Shown here one piece after another: positions 28,047 through 36,623 of a stretch of DNA of 64,000 bases; the first letter of the stretch is position 1; each line of letters starts with the position of its first letter. The DNA lies in the NCBI RefSeq assembly GCF_004614195.1, contig NZ_SPUM01000107.1, forward strand, positions 60,381-124,380, in the 5' to 3' direction. This DNA comes from Massilia horti (GTDB lineage: Bacteria; Pseudomonadota; Gammaproteobacteria; Burkholderiales; Burkholderiaceae_D). A program made the translations under genes and the position numbers. The notes below the pieces were generated by a model that was not told where the DNA came from, did no database searches, and worked only from the letters and a program-made list of their open reading frames with translations.

Positions 28047-28499
28047 GTGCACAAGATTCCCGAATCCGTCCTCGTCGTCATCCACACTGCCGAGCTTGAG
28101 GTGCTGTTGATCGAACGGGCAGACAAGCCCGGCTTCTGGCAGTCGGTGACCGGCTCGCTCGATGCGCACGACGAACCGCTGATCGAGACCGCCAGACGCG
28201 AACTGTTCGAGGAAACCGGTATCGTCGCCGACGGCGAGCGGATCCGCCTGGTCGACTGGCATCTTTCCAACATCTACGAAATTTATCCCACGTGGCGCCA
28301 CCGCTACGCGCCCGGCGTCACCCACAATACCGAGCACGTGTTTTCGGTGTGCGTGCCGCGCGACATTCCCGTCATCCTCAGCCCGCGCGAGCACCTGCGC
28401 TACGCCTGGCTGCCTTACCTCGAAGCGGCCGACCGCTGCTTCTCGTCGTCCAACGCGGAAGCGATTCTTCAGCTGCCGCGGCATGTCCGTAACGACTAG
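28047..28499 (+). CDS. nudB: NudB, dihydroneopterin triphosphate diphosphatase (Nudix)
   Basis: A 150-residue Nudix hydrolase with the complete box GSLDAHDEPLIETARRELFEETGI. The YEIYPTWRHRYAPGVTHNTEH segment is typical of NudB, which removes pyrophosphate from dihydroneopterin triphosphate in folate synthesis. It uses a GTG start at 28047 with GGAG upstream. Position after aspS and before the EEP phosphatase/clsB pair is the common betaproteobacterial arrangement, although here an orphan gene is inserted in between. Confidence 0.92.
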   Translation: MHKIPESVLVVIHTAELEVLLIERADKPGFWQSVTGSLDAHDEPLIETARRELFEETGIVADGERIRLVDWHLSNIYEIYPTWRHRYAPGVTHNTEHVFSVCVPRDIPVILSPREHLRYAWLPYLEAADRCFSSSNAEAILQLPRHVRND

Positions 28500-28683
28500 T
28501 TACAAATCTTTCGCAACAGAATTCTCGGGCCGTTAGAATCATGGAATGTATTTTTGCCAACCATGGAAACGACCTGAATTTGAGGACTAGCTCAACCGTG
28601 CCGACCCATGATCAAATCGCTAATATTTGGGTTTTGTAAATTAAAATTCTGCAAAATTTATAAAACACAATACAATATTTTGT

Positions 28684-28733
28684 TTGACAGCCGGAAATCA
28701 TTCTCCTATTGTCTGACACGCGCGTCAGTTTTT
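28684..28733 (+). promoter_or_regulatory. Strong sigma-70 promoter with an operator-like palindrome at +1
   Basis: A perfect -35 TTGACA (28684-28689), 17-bp spacer and -10 TATTGT (28707-28712), preceded by about 60 bp of AT-rich sequence (28620-28683) that could act as an UP element. CTGAC-ACGCGC-GTCAG (28713-28728) straddles the expected start site, and GTCTGAC recurs at 28734. A repressor site at +1 is more likely than a terminator because the stem would not be fully transcribed. Confidence 0.6.
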
Positions 28734-28770
28734 GTCTGACGTTCACAATAGATCAACAAGGGGAAAACCG

Positions 28771-28986
28771 ATGCACAACCTGAGCAACGCCGGCAACCGG
28801 ATCAAGAATACCTTTTTCACTGAGGGCTATTTCCACATCGACTTATTCGATGGAATGCGGATCACCGCCCCGATCAAGGACAATGCCCAAAGCGCAGGTT
28901 GCTCGCGCCTGGTTGAAACCGGACCGTCGAACCACTGGGACGAGACCATGAGCCTGGATCACCTGATCGGACAGCATCCAGCTTGA
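28771..28986 (+). CDS. Orphan 71-residue protein of unknown function
   Basis: Start ATG 28771 preceded by AAGGGGAAAA. The protein (MHNLSNAGNRIKNTFFTEGY ... SLDHLIGQHPA) has no membrane segment, one Cys, and is not known to me. It sits between nudB and the EEP gene, has its own strong promoter (28684-28712), and is flanked on the left by the most AT-rich stretch of the window (28500-28770, no other gene seen). Real expression is suggested by promoter and ribosome-binding site; function is unknown. Confidence 0.6.
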   Translation: MHNLSNAGNRIKNTFFTEGYFHIDLFDGMRITAPIKDNAQSAGCSRLVETGPSNHWDETMSLDHLIGQHPA

Positions 28987-29058
28987 AGCGCGGCGGTTGT
29001 TTGCGCACGATTGCAGGGGCGTTCTGACCGCACAGTCCGATGGGGTTAGAATGTTCCC

Positions 29059-29871
29059 ATGAAGATTCGTGTTGCGACTTACAACATTCACAAAGGGGTG
29101 TCGTCCTTGCGTAGCATGCCCCGCGTCGTAGCGTTGAAACGGGCCATTGCCCAGTTCGACGCCAATGTCGTTTTTCTGCAAGAAGTGCAGGGCCGCCACG
29201 ACCGTTTTCAGGCCCGCTACGGGCACCAGAAGGGCGGCAAGCGCCACTGGCCGGAAACGGGGCAGCACCTGTTCTTTGCCGGCGAATCGCATCACTGTGC
29301 CTATGGCATGAACGCCGTGTACGATCACGGTCACCACGGCAACGCCCTGTTGTCGACTTTTCCCATCGTAAATTCGCACAACCAGGACGTCTCCGACCAT
29401 GCCTACGAGCAGCGCGGCATCCTGCACTGCGAACTGGGCACGCCGGCTGGCAAGGTGCATTGCTTCGTCGTGCACCTGGGCCTGTTCGAAGGCGGCCGCA
29501 CACGCCAGACCGACGCCTTGATCGAGGCGGTCCAGCACAGCGCGGGCAACGATGAGCCGGTGCTCATCGCCGGCGACTTCAACGACTGGCGCAACACGCT
29601 GTCGGACCGGCTCCGTCTTGCGCTGGGCGTGAAGGAAGTATTCGACGAGCTCGGCACGCGCAACACGCTGGGCGAACTGGTACGCCACCTGGCAGGGCGC
29701 AAGCCGCGCCTGGCCCCGGCCCGTACCTTCCCGGCCGCGCTGCCCTGGTTCCGGCTCGACCGCATCTATGTGCGCGGTCTCGAGGTGACGGACGCCCAGG
29801 TGCTGCACGGTCCGCTGTGGGCCCGGCTGTCCGACCACGCGCCCATCGTCGCGACCCTCGATCTGGCGTAA
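29059..29871 (+). CDS. Endonuclease/exonuclease/phosphatase (EEP) family protein
   Basis: A 270-residue EEP-fold protein with TYNIHKG (about residue 8), the catalytic Glu in VVFLQEVQG, GDFNDW (about 173) and the terminal SDHAPIVATLDL with the catalytic Asp-His. Such genes are often found directly before clsB and may act on phospholipids or phosphodiesters, but the substrate is unknown. No signal peptide. Start ATG 29059. It ends 4 bp before clsB, indicating one transcript. Confidence 0.92.
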   Translation: MKIRVATYNIHKGVSSLRSMPRVVALKRAIAQFDANVVFLQEVQGRHDRFQARYGHQKGGKRHWPETGQHLFFAGESHHCAYGMNAVYDHGHHGNALLSTFPIVNSHNQDVSDHAYEQRGILHCELGTPAGKVHCFVVHLGLFEGGRTRQTDALIEAVQHSAGNDEPVLIAGDFNDWRNTLSDRLRLALGVKEVFDELGTRNTLGELVRHLAGRKPRLAPARTFPAALPWFRLDRIYVRGLEVTDAQVLHGPLWARLSDHAPIVATLDLA

Positions 29872-29875
29872 GCGC

Positions 29876-31036
29876 ATGCGCACGGTCCTGTATGTAGCCA
29901 ACAACGACGTCACCCTTCTCGAAACCGGCCTCGCCTTTTTCCCCGCACTGTTGGCGGCTATCGACGCGGCCAAGTACGACATCCTGTTCGAAACCTACAT
30001 CTTTTCCGAGGACAACACGGCTGCGGCGGTCGAGGCCGCGCTGATCGCCGCCGCGCGCCGCGGCGTCGAGGTGCGGGTGGTGGTCGACTGGTTCGGCACG
30101 GGCCGGCGCATCGCCGCCAGGCTGGGGCAGGCGTTTGCCGAGGCGGGGATCCACTACCGCGTGTTCAATCCGTGGTTCCGCCGCGGCGTGACGCGCACGC
30201 ACCGCAAGATCGCGGTGATCGACCGCCAGGTCGCTTTTGTGGGCGGCATCAACGTCAACGACGACTGGTTGTGCGACTACGAGCCGCACGAGCCGCTGCC
30301 GGCGCCACGTTGGGACTTCGCGGTGCAGGTGCGGGGGCCGCTGGTGGCCGAAATCCACCGCGAGGCGCAGGCACAGTGGTCGCGCGTCGGCCACATGAAC
30401 CTGATCCGGCGCATCGAGCTGTATCGCGAGATGCGCAAGCAAACGCTGCCGGAAGGCGAACGCCCGATGAAGGCTGGCTTCGTGGTGCGCGACAACCTGC
30501 GCAACCGGCGCATGATCCAGCGCACCTACCTGCAAGCGCTCGGCCATGCGCGCAAGAGCGTGCTGGTCGCCACGCCGTACTTCGCCCCCGGGCGCAAGCT
30601 GCGCACGGCGCTCGCCCAGGCGGCGCGGCGCGGGGTGGACGTGCGCCTCATGATCGGCGTGGGCGAATTCCGCCTGCAGGACGCGGTGGCGCACTCGTTT
30701 TATCCGCGCCTGCTGGCAGCCGGAGTCAAGATTTACGAGTACCGCAAGACCCAGCTGCACGGCAAGGTGGCGGTGGTCGACGACGACTGGACCACGGTCG
30801 GTTCCAGCAACTGCGACGGGCTGTCGCTGTTCATCAACCAGGAAGCAAACGTCGTCGTCAAGGACGCGGAGTTTGCGGCCACCGTGCGCGGGCGGATCGA
30901 GGCGGGCCTGCTGGACGCGATACAGGTTGAACGACAGCAATTGGCCGACCTGGGATGGATGCGGCGCGCCAGCTATGAAATGGCTTATCTTCTGTATAAA
31001 CTTGCGATGCGCGTGTTTGCAATCGGCTACGCGTGA
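29876..31036 (+). CDS. clsB: ClsB-type cardiolipin synthase (phospholipase D superfamily)
   Basis: A 386-residue protein with two HKD motifs, THRKIAVID (about 107) and LHGKVAVVDDDWTTVGSSN (about 294), and no N-terminal membrane domains, which distinguishes ClsB from ClsA. It makes cardiolipin by transphosphatidylation and can also form phosphatidylglycerol. The preceding EEP gene is the usual partner. Start ATG 29876. Confidence 0.93.
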   Translation: MRTVLYVANNDVTLLETGLAFFPALLAAIDAAKYDILFETYIFSEDNTAAAVEAALIAAARRGVEVRVVVDWFGTGRRIAARLGQAFAEAGIHYRVFNPWFRRGVTRTHRKIAVIDRQVAFVGGINVNDDWLCDYEPHEPLPAPRWDFAVQVRGPLVAEIHREAQAQWSRVGHMNLIRRIELYREMRKQTLPEGERPMKAGFVVRDNLRNRRMIQRTYLQALGHARKSVLVATPYFAPGRKLRTALAQAARRGVDVRLMIGVGEFRLQDAVAHSFYPRLLAAGVKIYEYRKTQLHGKVAVVDDDWTTVGSSNCDGLSLFINQEANVVVKDAEFAATVRGRIEAGLLDAIQVERQQLADLGWMRRASYEMAYLLYKLAMRVFAIGYA

Positions 31037-31050
31037 AGCGACAGGCAAGG

Positions 31051-31434
31051 ATGATGGAAAAAGAAAACGTACGTATCGACAAGTGGCTGTGGGCCGCACG
31101 GTTTTTCAAGACGCGCTCGCTGGCGGCGGAAGCGGTCGACCGCGGCCGGGTGCGGATCGGAGGCGAGCCGGTCAAGCCGGCGCGCGTGGTCAAGCTGGGC
31201 GACAAGCTGGCGATCGACAACGGGTCGGATCGCTGGGAAGTGGAGGTGGTGGGCGTGTCCGACGTGCGCGGGCCGGCGCCGGTGGCGCGTTTGCTGTACC
31301 AGGAAACCGAAGCGAGCGTGGTGCGGCGCGAGCACGACAAGGAAGCGCGCCGGCTGTATCCCGAGCCGGGCACCACGATCAAGGGCCGGCCGACCAAGCG
31401 CGACCGGCGTGCGCTGGACCGGGCGGGCGGCTGA
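31051..31434 (+). CDS. hslR: Hsp15-like S4-domain RNA-binding protein
   Basis: A 127-residue protein with an N-terminal S4 domain: VRIDKWLWAARFFKTRSLA and GRVRIGGEPVKPARVVKLGD, then a basic C-terminus (GRPTKRDRRALDR). This is the Hsp15/HslR pattern; in E. coli it rescues 50S subunits carrying a stalled nascent chain. ATG 31051 and ATG 31054 are both possible; a GTG at 31033 overlaps clsB. Co-transcription with clsB is likely. Confidence 0.9.
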   Translation: MMEKENVRIDKWLWAARFFKTRSLAAEAVDRGRVRIGGEPVKPARVVKLGDKLAIDNGSDRWEVEVVGVSDVRGPAPVARLLYQETEASVVRREHDKEARRLYPEPGTTIKGRPTKRDRRALDRAGG

Positions 31435-31466
31435 TCCGCGTATGCGGCCCGATGCCGTTGCGTTGG

Positions 31467-31572
31467 CGTAGGGTGCGCACCTGTGCGCACGCAGTCACCG
31501 TCTGCGGACTTGCGGCTAAAGCTTCTCTACGCTGCGTTTGCGAACCGCGTGCGCACAGGTGCGCACCCTACG
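31467..31572. repeat. Dispersed GTGCGCAC palindromic element, inverted pair (copy 4)
   Basis: The most regular copy: CGTAGG edge plus GTGCGCACCTGTGCGCAC core on the left, the mirror-image GCGTGCGCACAGGTGCGCAC plus CCTACG on the right, and a ~58-bp spacer (TGCGGACTTGCGGCTAAAGC...) related to copies 3 and 8. The whole can fold into one long stem. It lies 32 bp after the Hsp15-like stop. Confidence 0.9.
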
Positions 31573-31639
31573 AAGATGCGCACCGGAAACTCGCTCATCT
31601 TTGTGTTGCATCAATAGAACCCCACCTCTAAGTTCCCGT

Positions 31640-31667
31640 TTGACATTTCAAGTCTGGTAGATAATAG
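31640..31667 (+). promoter_or_regulatory. Promoter upstream of the TetR-type regulator
   Basis: TTGACA (31640-31645), 16-bp spacer and TAATAG (31662-31667), 62 bp before the regulator ATG. It may also drive the fad genes that follow. Confidence 0.5.
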
Positions 31668-31728
31668 TACGAGCGTTCGGATTTTTTTCGTTACCGCGAG
31701 GCTCACTATTTCTACTTCCGCCAAATTC

Positions 31729-32337
31729 ATGCGCAAGGGCGAGCAGACGCGCGCCGCGATCCTCGATGTCGCGCTCGAACTGGCCAGCCGCGAAGGGCTC
31801 GAGGGCCTGACCATCGGCGTGCTCGCCGAACGGATGAGCATGAGCAAATCCGGCGTGTTCGCCCACTTCGGCTCACGCGAGGACCTGCAGATCGAGGTGC
31901 TCAAGCTGTACCACCAACGCTTCGAACAGGAAGTGTTCTACCCGAGCGTCAAGGAACCGCGCGGCCTGCCGCGCCTGATCGCGATGTTCGAGCGCTGGCT
32001 GTCGCGCGTTTCGGTCGAGATCGCCTCCGGCTGCATCTACATCAGTGGCGCGGTCGAGTACGACGACCGCCCGGGCCCGATCCGCGAGGAGCTGGTCGCC
32101 ATGGTGCGCGCCTGGCAGGGCGCCCTGATCCGCTGCGCTCAGCAGGCGATCGACTGCGGCGACCTCAAGCCGGGCACCGATGCCCAGCAGCTGGTGTACG
32201 AGATGTATGGCCTGATCCTGGCCGTGCACCACGACGCGCGCTTTTTGCGCATTCCCGGCGCGGTCGAGCGCGCGCGCCGCGGCTTCCAGCGGTTGATCGA
32301 GGATTATCGCAACCCCAATTACCAGCAAAGCAATTAA
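31729..32337 (+). CDS. TetR family transcriptional regulator of the beta-oxidation locus
   Basis: A 202-residue TetR-type protein: N-terminal DNA-binding domain with TRAAILDVALELASREGLEGLTI and a helix-turn-helix at about residues 27-52 (VLAERMSMSKSGVFAHFGS), and a C-terminal ligand domain. It lies 51 bp upstream of acyl-CoA dehydrogenase, fadB-like and fadA-like genes in the same direction, so control of beta-oxidation in response to acyl-CoA is likely by analogy with PsrA/FadR-type TetR repressors; ligand and operator are not shown by the sequence. Confidence 0.9.
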   Translation: MRKGEQTRAAILDVALELASREGLEGLTIGVLAERMSMSKSGVFAHFGSREDLQIEVLKLYHQRFEQEVFYPSVKEPRGLPRLIAMFERWLSRVSVEIASGCIYISGAVEYDDRPGPIREELVAMVRAWQGALIRCAQQAIDCGDLKPGTDAQQLVYEMYGLILAVHHDARFLRIPGAVERARRGFQRLIEDYRNPNYQQSN

Positions 32338-32388
32338 GCAGCGGTCACGCCCGCCTGTTCCACCAATTCTTTTCGTCAGGAGAAAAAC

Positions 32389-34179
32389 ATGGGTCAGTAC
32401 GTCGCTCCACTTCGGGACATGCAGTTTGTGCTGCACGAATTCCTCAAGGTCACCGACGAGTTCAAGAACTTGCCGCGTTACCAGGAGATCGACGCCGACA
32501 TCATCAACCAGGTGCTGGAAGAGGGGGCCAAGTTCACCCAGGAAGTGCTGTTCCCGCTGAACCACAGCGGTGACCGCGAGGGCTGCCATTACGACGTGGA
32601 AACCAAGACCGTCACCACGCCCAAGGGGTTCAAGGAGGCGTACAAGCAGTACGTCGAAGGCGGCTGGGCGGCGCTGGCCTGCGATCCGGAATACGGCGGC
32701 CAGGGCCTGCCGGTTTCGCTCAACAACTCGTTCTACGAGATGCTCAACTCGTCCAACCAGGCCTGGTCGATGTACCCGGGCCTGTCGCATGGCGCCTACG
32801 AGTGCCTGAAGGAGCACGGCACCGACGAACAGAAGAGCGTCTACCTGCCCAAGCTGGCCTCGGGCGAGTGGACCGGCACCATGTGCCTGACCGAGGCGCA
32901 CTGCGGCACCGATCTGGGCATGTTGCGCTCCAAGGCCGAGCCGCAGGGCGACGGCTCGTACAAGATCACCGGCTCCAAGATCTTCATCTCGGCCGGCGAG
33001 CACGACATGTCCGAGAACATCGTCCACCTGGTGCTGGCGCGCCTGCCGGATGCGCCGGAAGGCTCGAAGGGCATTTCGCTGTTCCTGGTGCCCAAGTTCC
33101 TGCCGGACGCGCACGGTATGCCCGGCCAGCGCAACAACATCTTCTGCGGCGCGATCGAAGAAAAGATGGGCATCCACGGCAACGCCACCTGCCAGATGAA
33201 CCTGGACGGCGCGCTCGGCTGGCTCATCGGCCAGCCGAACAAGGGCCTGCAGGCGATGTTCGTGTTCATGAACGCGGCGCGCCTGGGCGTGGGCATGCAG
33301 TCGCTGGGCCTGACGGAAGTGGCGTACCAGAACGCGCTGACCTACGCCAAGGACCGCATCCAGATGCGCAGCCTGTCCGGCCCCAAGGCGCCGGACCGTC
33401 CGGCCGATCCGATCATCGTGCATCCCGACGTGCGCCGCATGCTGCTTACCGCCAAGGCGTATGCCGAAGGCGCGCGCGCCTTCACCTCGTACGTGGCCTT
33501 GCAGATCGACCGCGAACTGCACCACCCTGACGAGGAAGTGCGCAAGGAGGCCGCCGACGAAGTGGCGCTGCTGACCCCGATCGTCAAGGCCTTCATCACC
33601 GACAACGGCTGGATCGCGACTTCCGAAGCCCTGCAGGTGTACGGCGGCCACGGCTACGTATCCGAATGGGGCATGGAGCAGTACGTGCGCGACGCCCGCA
33701 TCAACATGATCTACGAAGGCACCAACACCGTGCAGTCGCTGGACCTCCTGGGCCGTAAGATCCTGATGGATAACGGCGCCAAGCTGCGCAAGTTCGGCGA
33801 AAAGATCCGTAGCTTCGTCGAGGAATTCGGCCTGGACGAATCGCTGTCCGAATTCGTCACCCCGCTGGGCGACCTGGGCGAGAAGGTCAGCAAGCTGACC
33901 ATGGAAATCGGCATGAAGGCCTTCCAGAACCCGGACGAAGTGGGCGCGGCCGCCGTGCCTTACCTGCGGGTGGTGGGCCATCTGGTGTACAGCTACATGT
34001 TCGCGCAGATGGCCAAGATCGCGGCGGACAAGCAGGATTCGGGCGACGACTTTTACAAGGCGAAGCTGGCCACGGCGCGCTTCTACTTTGCCCGCCTGTA
34101 CCCGGAAACCGCGATGCTGATCCGCCAGGCGCGTTCGGGCGCGGCCAACCTGCTGGCCCTCGACGCAGACCTGTTCTAA
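32389..34179 (+). CDS. Acyl-CoA dehydrogenase (FadE-like, with C-terminal extension)
   Basis: A 596-residue flavoenzyme, longer than the ~380-residue classical form, in line with family members carrying an extra C-terminal domain. Motifs: MCLTEAHCGTDLG (FAD/substrate region, about 165), ITGSKIFISAGEHDM, QVYGGHGYVSEWG and the catalytic Glu in IYEGTNTVQSLDLLGRK (about 442). It catalyses the first oxidation of fatty acyl-CoA. Start ATG 32389 has CAGGAG upstream. First enzyme of the locus, 24 bp before the fadB-like gene. Confidence 0.93.
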   Translation: MGQYVAPLRDMQFVLHEFLKVTDEFKNLPRYQEIDADIINQVLEEGAKFTQEVLFPLNHSGDREGCHYDVETKTVTTPKGFKEAYKQYVEGGWAALACDPEYGGQGLPVSLNNSFYEMLNSSNQAWSMYPGLSHGAYECLKEHGTDEQKSVYLPKLASGEWTGTMCLTEAHCGTDLGMLRSKAEPQGDGSYKITGSKIFISAGEHDMSENIVHLVLARLPDAPEGSKGISLFLVPKFLPDAHGMPGQRNNIFCGAIEEKMGIHGNATCQMNLDGALGWLIGQPNKGLQAMFVFMNAARLGVGMQSLGLTEVAYQNALTYAKDRIQMRSLSGPKAPDRPADPIIVHPDVRRMLLTAKAYAEGARAFTSYVALQIDRELHHPDEEVRKEAADEVALLTPIVKAFITDNGWIATSEALQVYGGHGYVSEWGMEQYVRDARINMIYEGTNTVQSLDLLGRKILMDNGAKLRKFGEKIRSFVEEFGLDESLSEFVTPLGDLGEKVSKLTMEIGMKAFQNPDEVGAAAVPYLRVVGHLVYSYMFAQMAKIAADKQDSGDDFYKAKLATARFYFARLYPETAMLIRQARSGAANLLALDADLF

Positions 34180-34203
34180 CGCGACCTTACAAAGGAATCC
34201 AGA

Positions 34204-36600
34204 ATGTCCAATTTCATCGTCAAGAAAGTCGCCGTGCTGGGCGCCGGCGTGATGGGCGCCCAGATCGCTGCACACTGCATCAACGCCAGGGTGCCCGTGG
34301 TGCTGTTCGACCTGCCCGCCAAGGAGGGCAACAAGAACGGCATCGTGCTGCGCGCGATCGAGAACCTGAAGAAGCTCAGCCCGGCCCCGCTCGGCAACAA
34401 GGATGACGCCGACCTGATCCAGGCCGCCAACTACGAGGACAACCTCGAGCTGCTGGCCGGCTGCGACCTGATCATCGAGGCCATTGCCGAGCGCATGGAC
34501 TGGAAGCACGACCTGTACAAGAAGGTCGCGCCGCACATCGGCCCGAACACGATCTTCGCCTCGAACACCTCCGGCCTGTCGATCAGCACACTGTCCGAAG
34601 GCTTCGAAGCCGACCTCAAGTCGCGCTTTTGCGGCGTGCACTTCTTTAACCCGCCGCGCTACATGCACCTGGCCGAGCTGATTCCGACCGCGGCCACCCG
34701 TCCCGAAATCCTGGACCAGCTCGAGACCTTCCTGACTTCGACCTTAGGAAAAGGCGTGGTGCGCGCCCGGGACACCCCGAACTTCATCGCCAACCGGGTG
34801 GGCATCTTCGGCATGCTGGCCACCATCCACGAAGCCGAAAAATTCGGCCTGACGGTGGACGTGGTCGACGACCTGACCGGCGCCAAGCTCGGCCGCGCCA
34901 AGTCGGGCACCTTCCGCACTGCGGACGTGGTGGGCCTGGACACGATGGGCCACGTGATCAGGACCATGCAGGAGACCCTGCAGGACGACCCGTTCTTCGG
35001 CGTGTACCAGACCCCGGCGGTTCTGGACAAGCTGATCGAGAAGGGCGCGCTGGGCCAGAAGACCGGCGCCGGCTTCTACAAGAAGGTCGGCAAGGACATC
35101 CTGCGCCTGGACTTCGCCACCGGCGAGTACGTGCCGTCCGGCGAAAAGGCTGCCGACATCGTCGGCCGCATCCTCAAGGAGAAGGACCCGGTCAAGAAGT
35201 TCAAGGCAATGCGCGAGTCGAGCAATCCGCAGGCGCAGTTCCTGTGGGCGATCTTCCGCGACGCCTTCCACTACATTGCCTATCACCTCGAGACCATCGC
35301 CGACAATGCGCGCGACGTTGACTTTGCGATGCGCTGGGGCTTCGGCTGGACCACCGGCCCGTTCGAAAGCTGGCAGGCCGCTGGCTGGACCACGATCGCC
35401 AACTGGGTCAAGGAAGACATCGAAGCGGGCAAGGCGCTGACCAGCGCACCGCTGCCGGCATGGGTATTCGAAGCGCCGGTGCTCGATAACGGCGTGCACA
35501 CGCCGGAAGGCTCGTACTCGCCAAGCCGCAAGGTCTTCGTGCCACGGTCGGACCTGCCGGTCTACCAGCGCCAGGAATTCCGCGCGCCGGTGCTGGGCGC
35601 CTTCGGGCCTGACCCCAGGACCGCGGGCATCACCGTGTTCGAGGACGACTCGGTGCGCCTGTGGCACAGCGGCGACGAGGTGCTGGTCATCTCGCTCAAG
35701 ACCAAGATGCACGTGATCGGCGAAGGCGTGGTGAGGGGCATCCAGCGCGGCCTGCTCGAGGCCGAGAAGAACTTCAAGGGCCTGGTGATCTGGAACACCG
35801 ACGCGGCCGAAGGCGGCGCGTTCTCGGCCGGCGCCGACCTGCAATCGGCCCTGCCGGCCTTCATGATGGGCGGCGCCAAGGCGATGGAGCCGATGGTGCG
35901 CGAGCTGCAGGACACCTTCATGAAGATGAAGTATTCGAACGTGCCGGTGGTCGCCGCGGTGGCCGGCCTGGCGCTGGGCGGCGGCTGCGAGATGGCGCTG
36001 CATGCGGGGAGGCGCGTGGCCGCGCTCGAGTCCTACATCGGCCTGGTGGAAGTGGGCGTGGGCCTGGTGCCGGCCGGCGGCGGCCTGAAAGAAGCCGCGC
36101 TGCGCGCCGCCAATGAAGCCAAGGGCAACGACATCCTGCAGTTCCTCAAGACCGGCTTTACCAACGCCGCCATGGCCAACGTGTCCAAGTCGGCACTGGA
36201 AGCGAAGGCGATGGGCTACCTGAAGGACGACGACATCATCGTGTTCAACTCGCACGAGCTGCTGCACGTGGCCAAGGTGCAGGCGCGCGCGATGTTCGAC
36301 GCCGGCTACCGCGCACCGCTGCAGCGCCTGATCCCTGTGACCGGGCGCTACGGCTGGGCCACCATCCGCGGCCAGCTGGTCAACATGCGCGACGGCGGCT
36401 TCATCTCGGCCTACGACTACCACCTGGGCGACACGATCGCCGAGATCGTGTGCGGCGGCGACATCGACCAGGGCAGCCTGGTTACCGAGCAGTGGCTGCT
36501 CGACATGGAGCGCCGCGCCTTCATCTCGCTGCTTGCCAATCCCAAGACGCAAGAGCGCATCATGGGCATGATGCAGAACGGTAAACCGGTGCGCAACTGA
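34204..36600 (+). CDS. 3-hydroxyacyl-CoA dehydrogenase / enoyl-CoA hydratase bifunctional protein (FadN/FadB-like)
   Basis: A 798-residue protein with the dehydrogenase part first: NAD-binding GAGVMGAQIAAHC (residues 14-26), IEAIAERMDWKHDLYKK, FFNPPRYMHL, then a dehydrogenase C-terminal domain; a crotonase domain follows from about 500 (GGAFSAGADLQSA, ALGGGCEMALHAGR). This dehydrogenase-first order is that of FadN-type enzymes and the reverse of E. coli FadB. It performs hydration and second oxidation in beta-oxidation with the thiolase encoded 23 bp downstream. Start ATG 34204. Confidence 0.94.
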   Translation: MSNFIVKKVAVLGAGVMGAQIAAHCINARVPVVLFDLPAKEGNKNGIVLRAIENLKKLSPAPLGNKDDADLIQAANYEDNLELLAGCDLIIEAIAERMDWKHDLYKKVAPHIGPNTIFASNTSGLSISTLSEGFEADLKSRFCGVHFFNPPRYMHLAELIPTAATRPEILDQLETFLTSTLGKGVVRARDTPNFIANRVGIFGMLATIHEAEKFGLTVDVVDDLTGAKLGRAKSGTFRTADVVGLDTMGHVIRTMQETLQDDPFFGVYQTPAVLDKLIEKGALGQKTGAGFYKKVGKDILRLDFATGEYVPSGEKAADIVGRILKEKDPVKKFKAMRESSNPQAQFLWAIFRDAFHYIAYHLETIADNARDVDFAMRWGFGWTTGPFESWQAAGWTTIANWVKEDIEAGKALTSAPLPAWVFEAPVLDNGVHTPEGSYSPSRKVFVPRSDLPVYQRQEFRAPVLGAFGPDPRTAGITVFEDDSVRLWHSGDEVLVISLKTKMHVIGEGVVRGIQRGLLEAEKNFKGLVIWNTDAAEGGAFSAGADLQSALPAFMMGGAKAMEPMVRELQDTFMKMKYSNVPVVAAVAGLALGGGCEMALHAGRRVAALESYIGLVEVGVGLVPAGGGLKEAALRAANEAKGNDILQFLKTGFTNAAMANVSKSALEAKAMGYLKDDDIIVFNSHELLHVAKVQARAMFDAGYRAPLQRLIPVTGRYGWATIRGQLVNMRDGGFISAYDYHLGDTIAEIVCGGDIDQGSLVTEQWLLDMERRAFISLLANPKTQERIMGMMQNGKPVRN

Positions 36601-36623
36601 TGCCGCTGACAAGGACAACTGAC

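Noticed and set aside
28713..28733. Intrinsic terminator (CTGAC-ACGCGC-GTCAG-TTTTT)
   Set aside because: The stem has only 5 bp and begins before the predicted transcript start of the promoter next to it; an operator is the better reading.
31873..34668. Long minus-strand open frame (931 residues) opposite TetR and acyl-CoA dehydrogenase
   Set aside because: Same kind of shadow; it spans two real genes and an intergenic gap, which no conserved protein would do.
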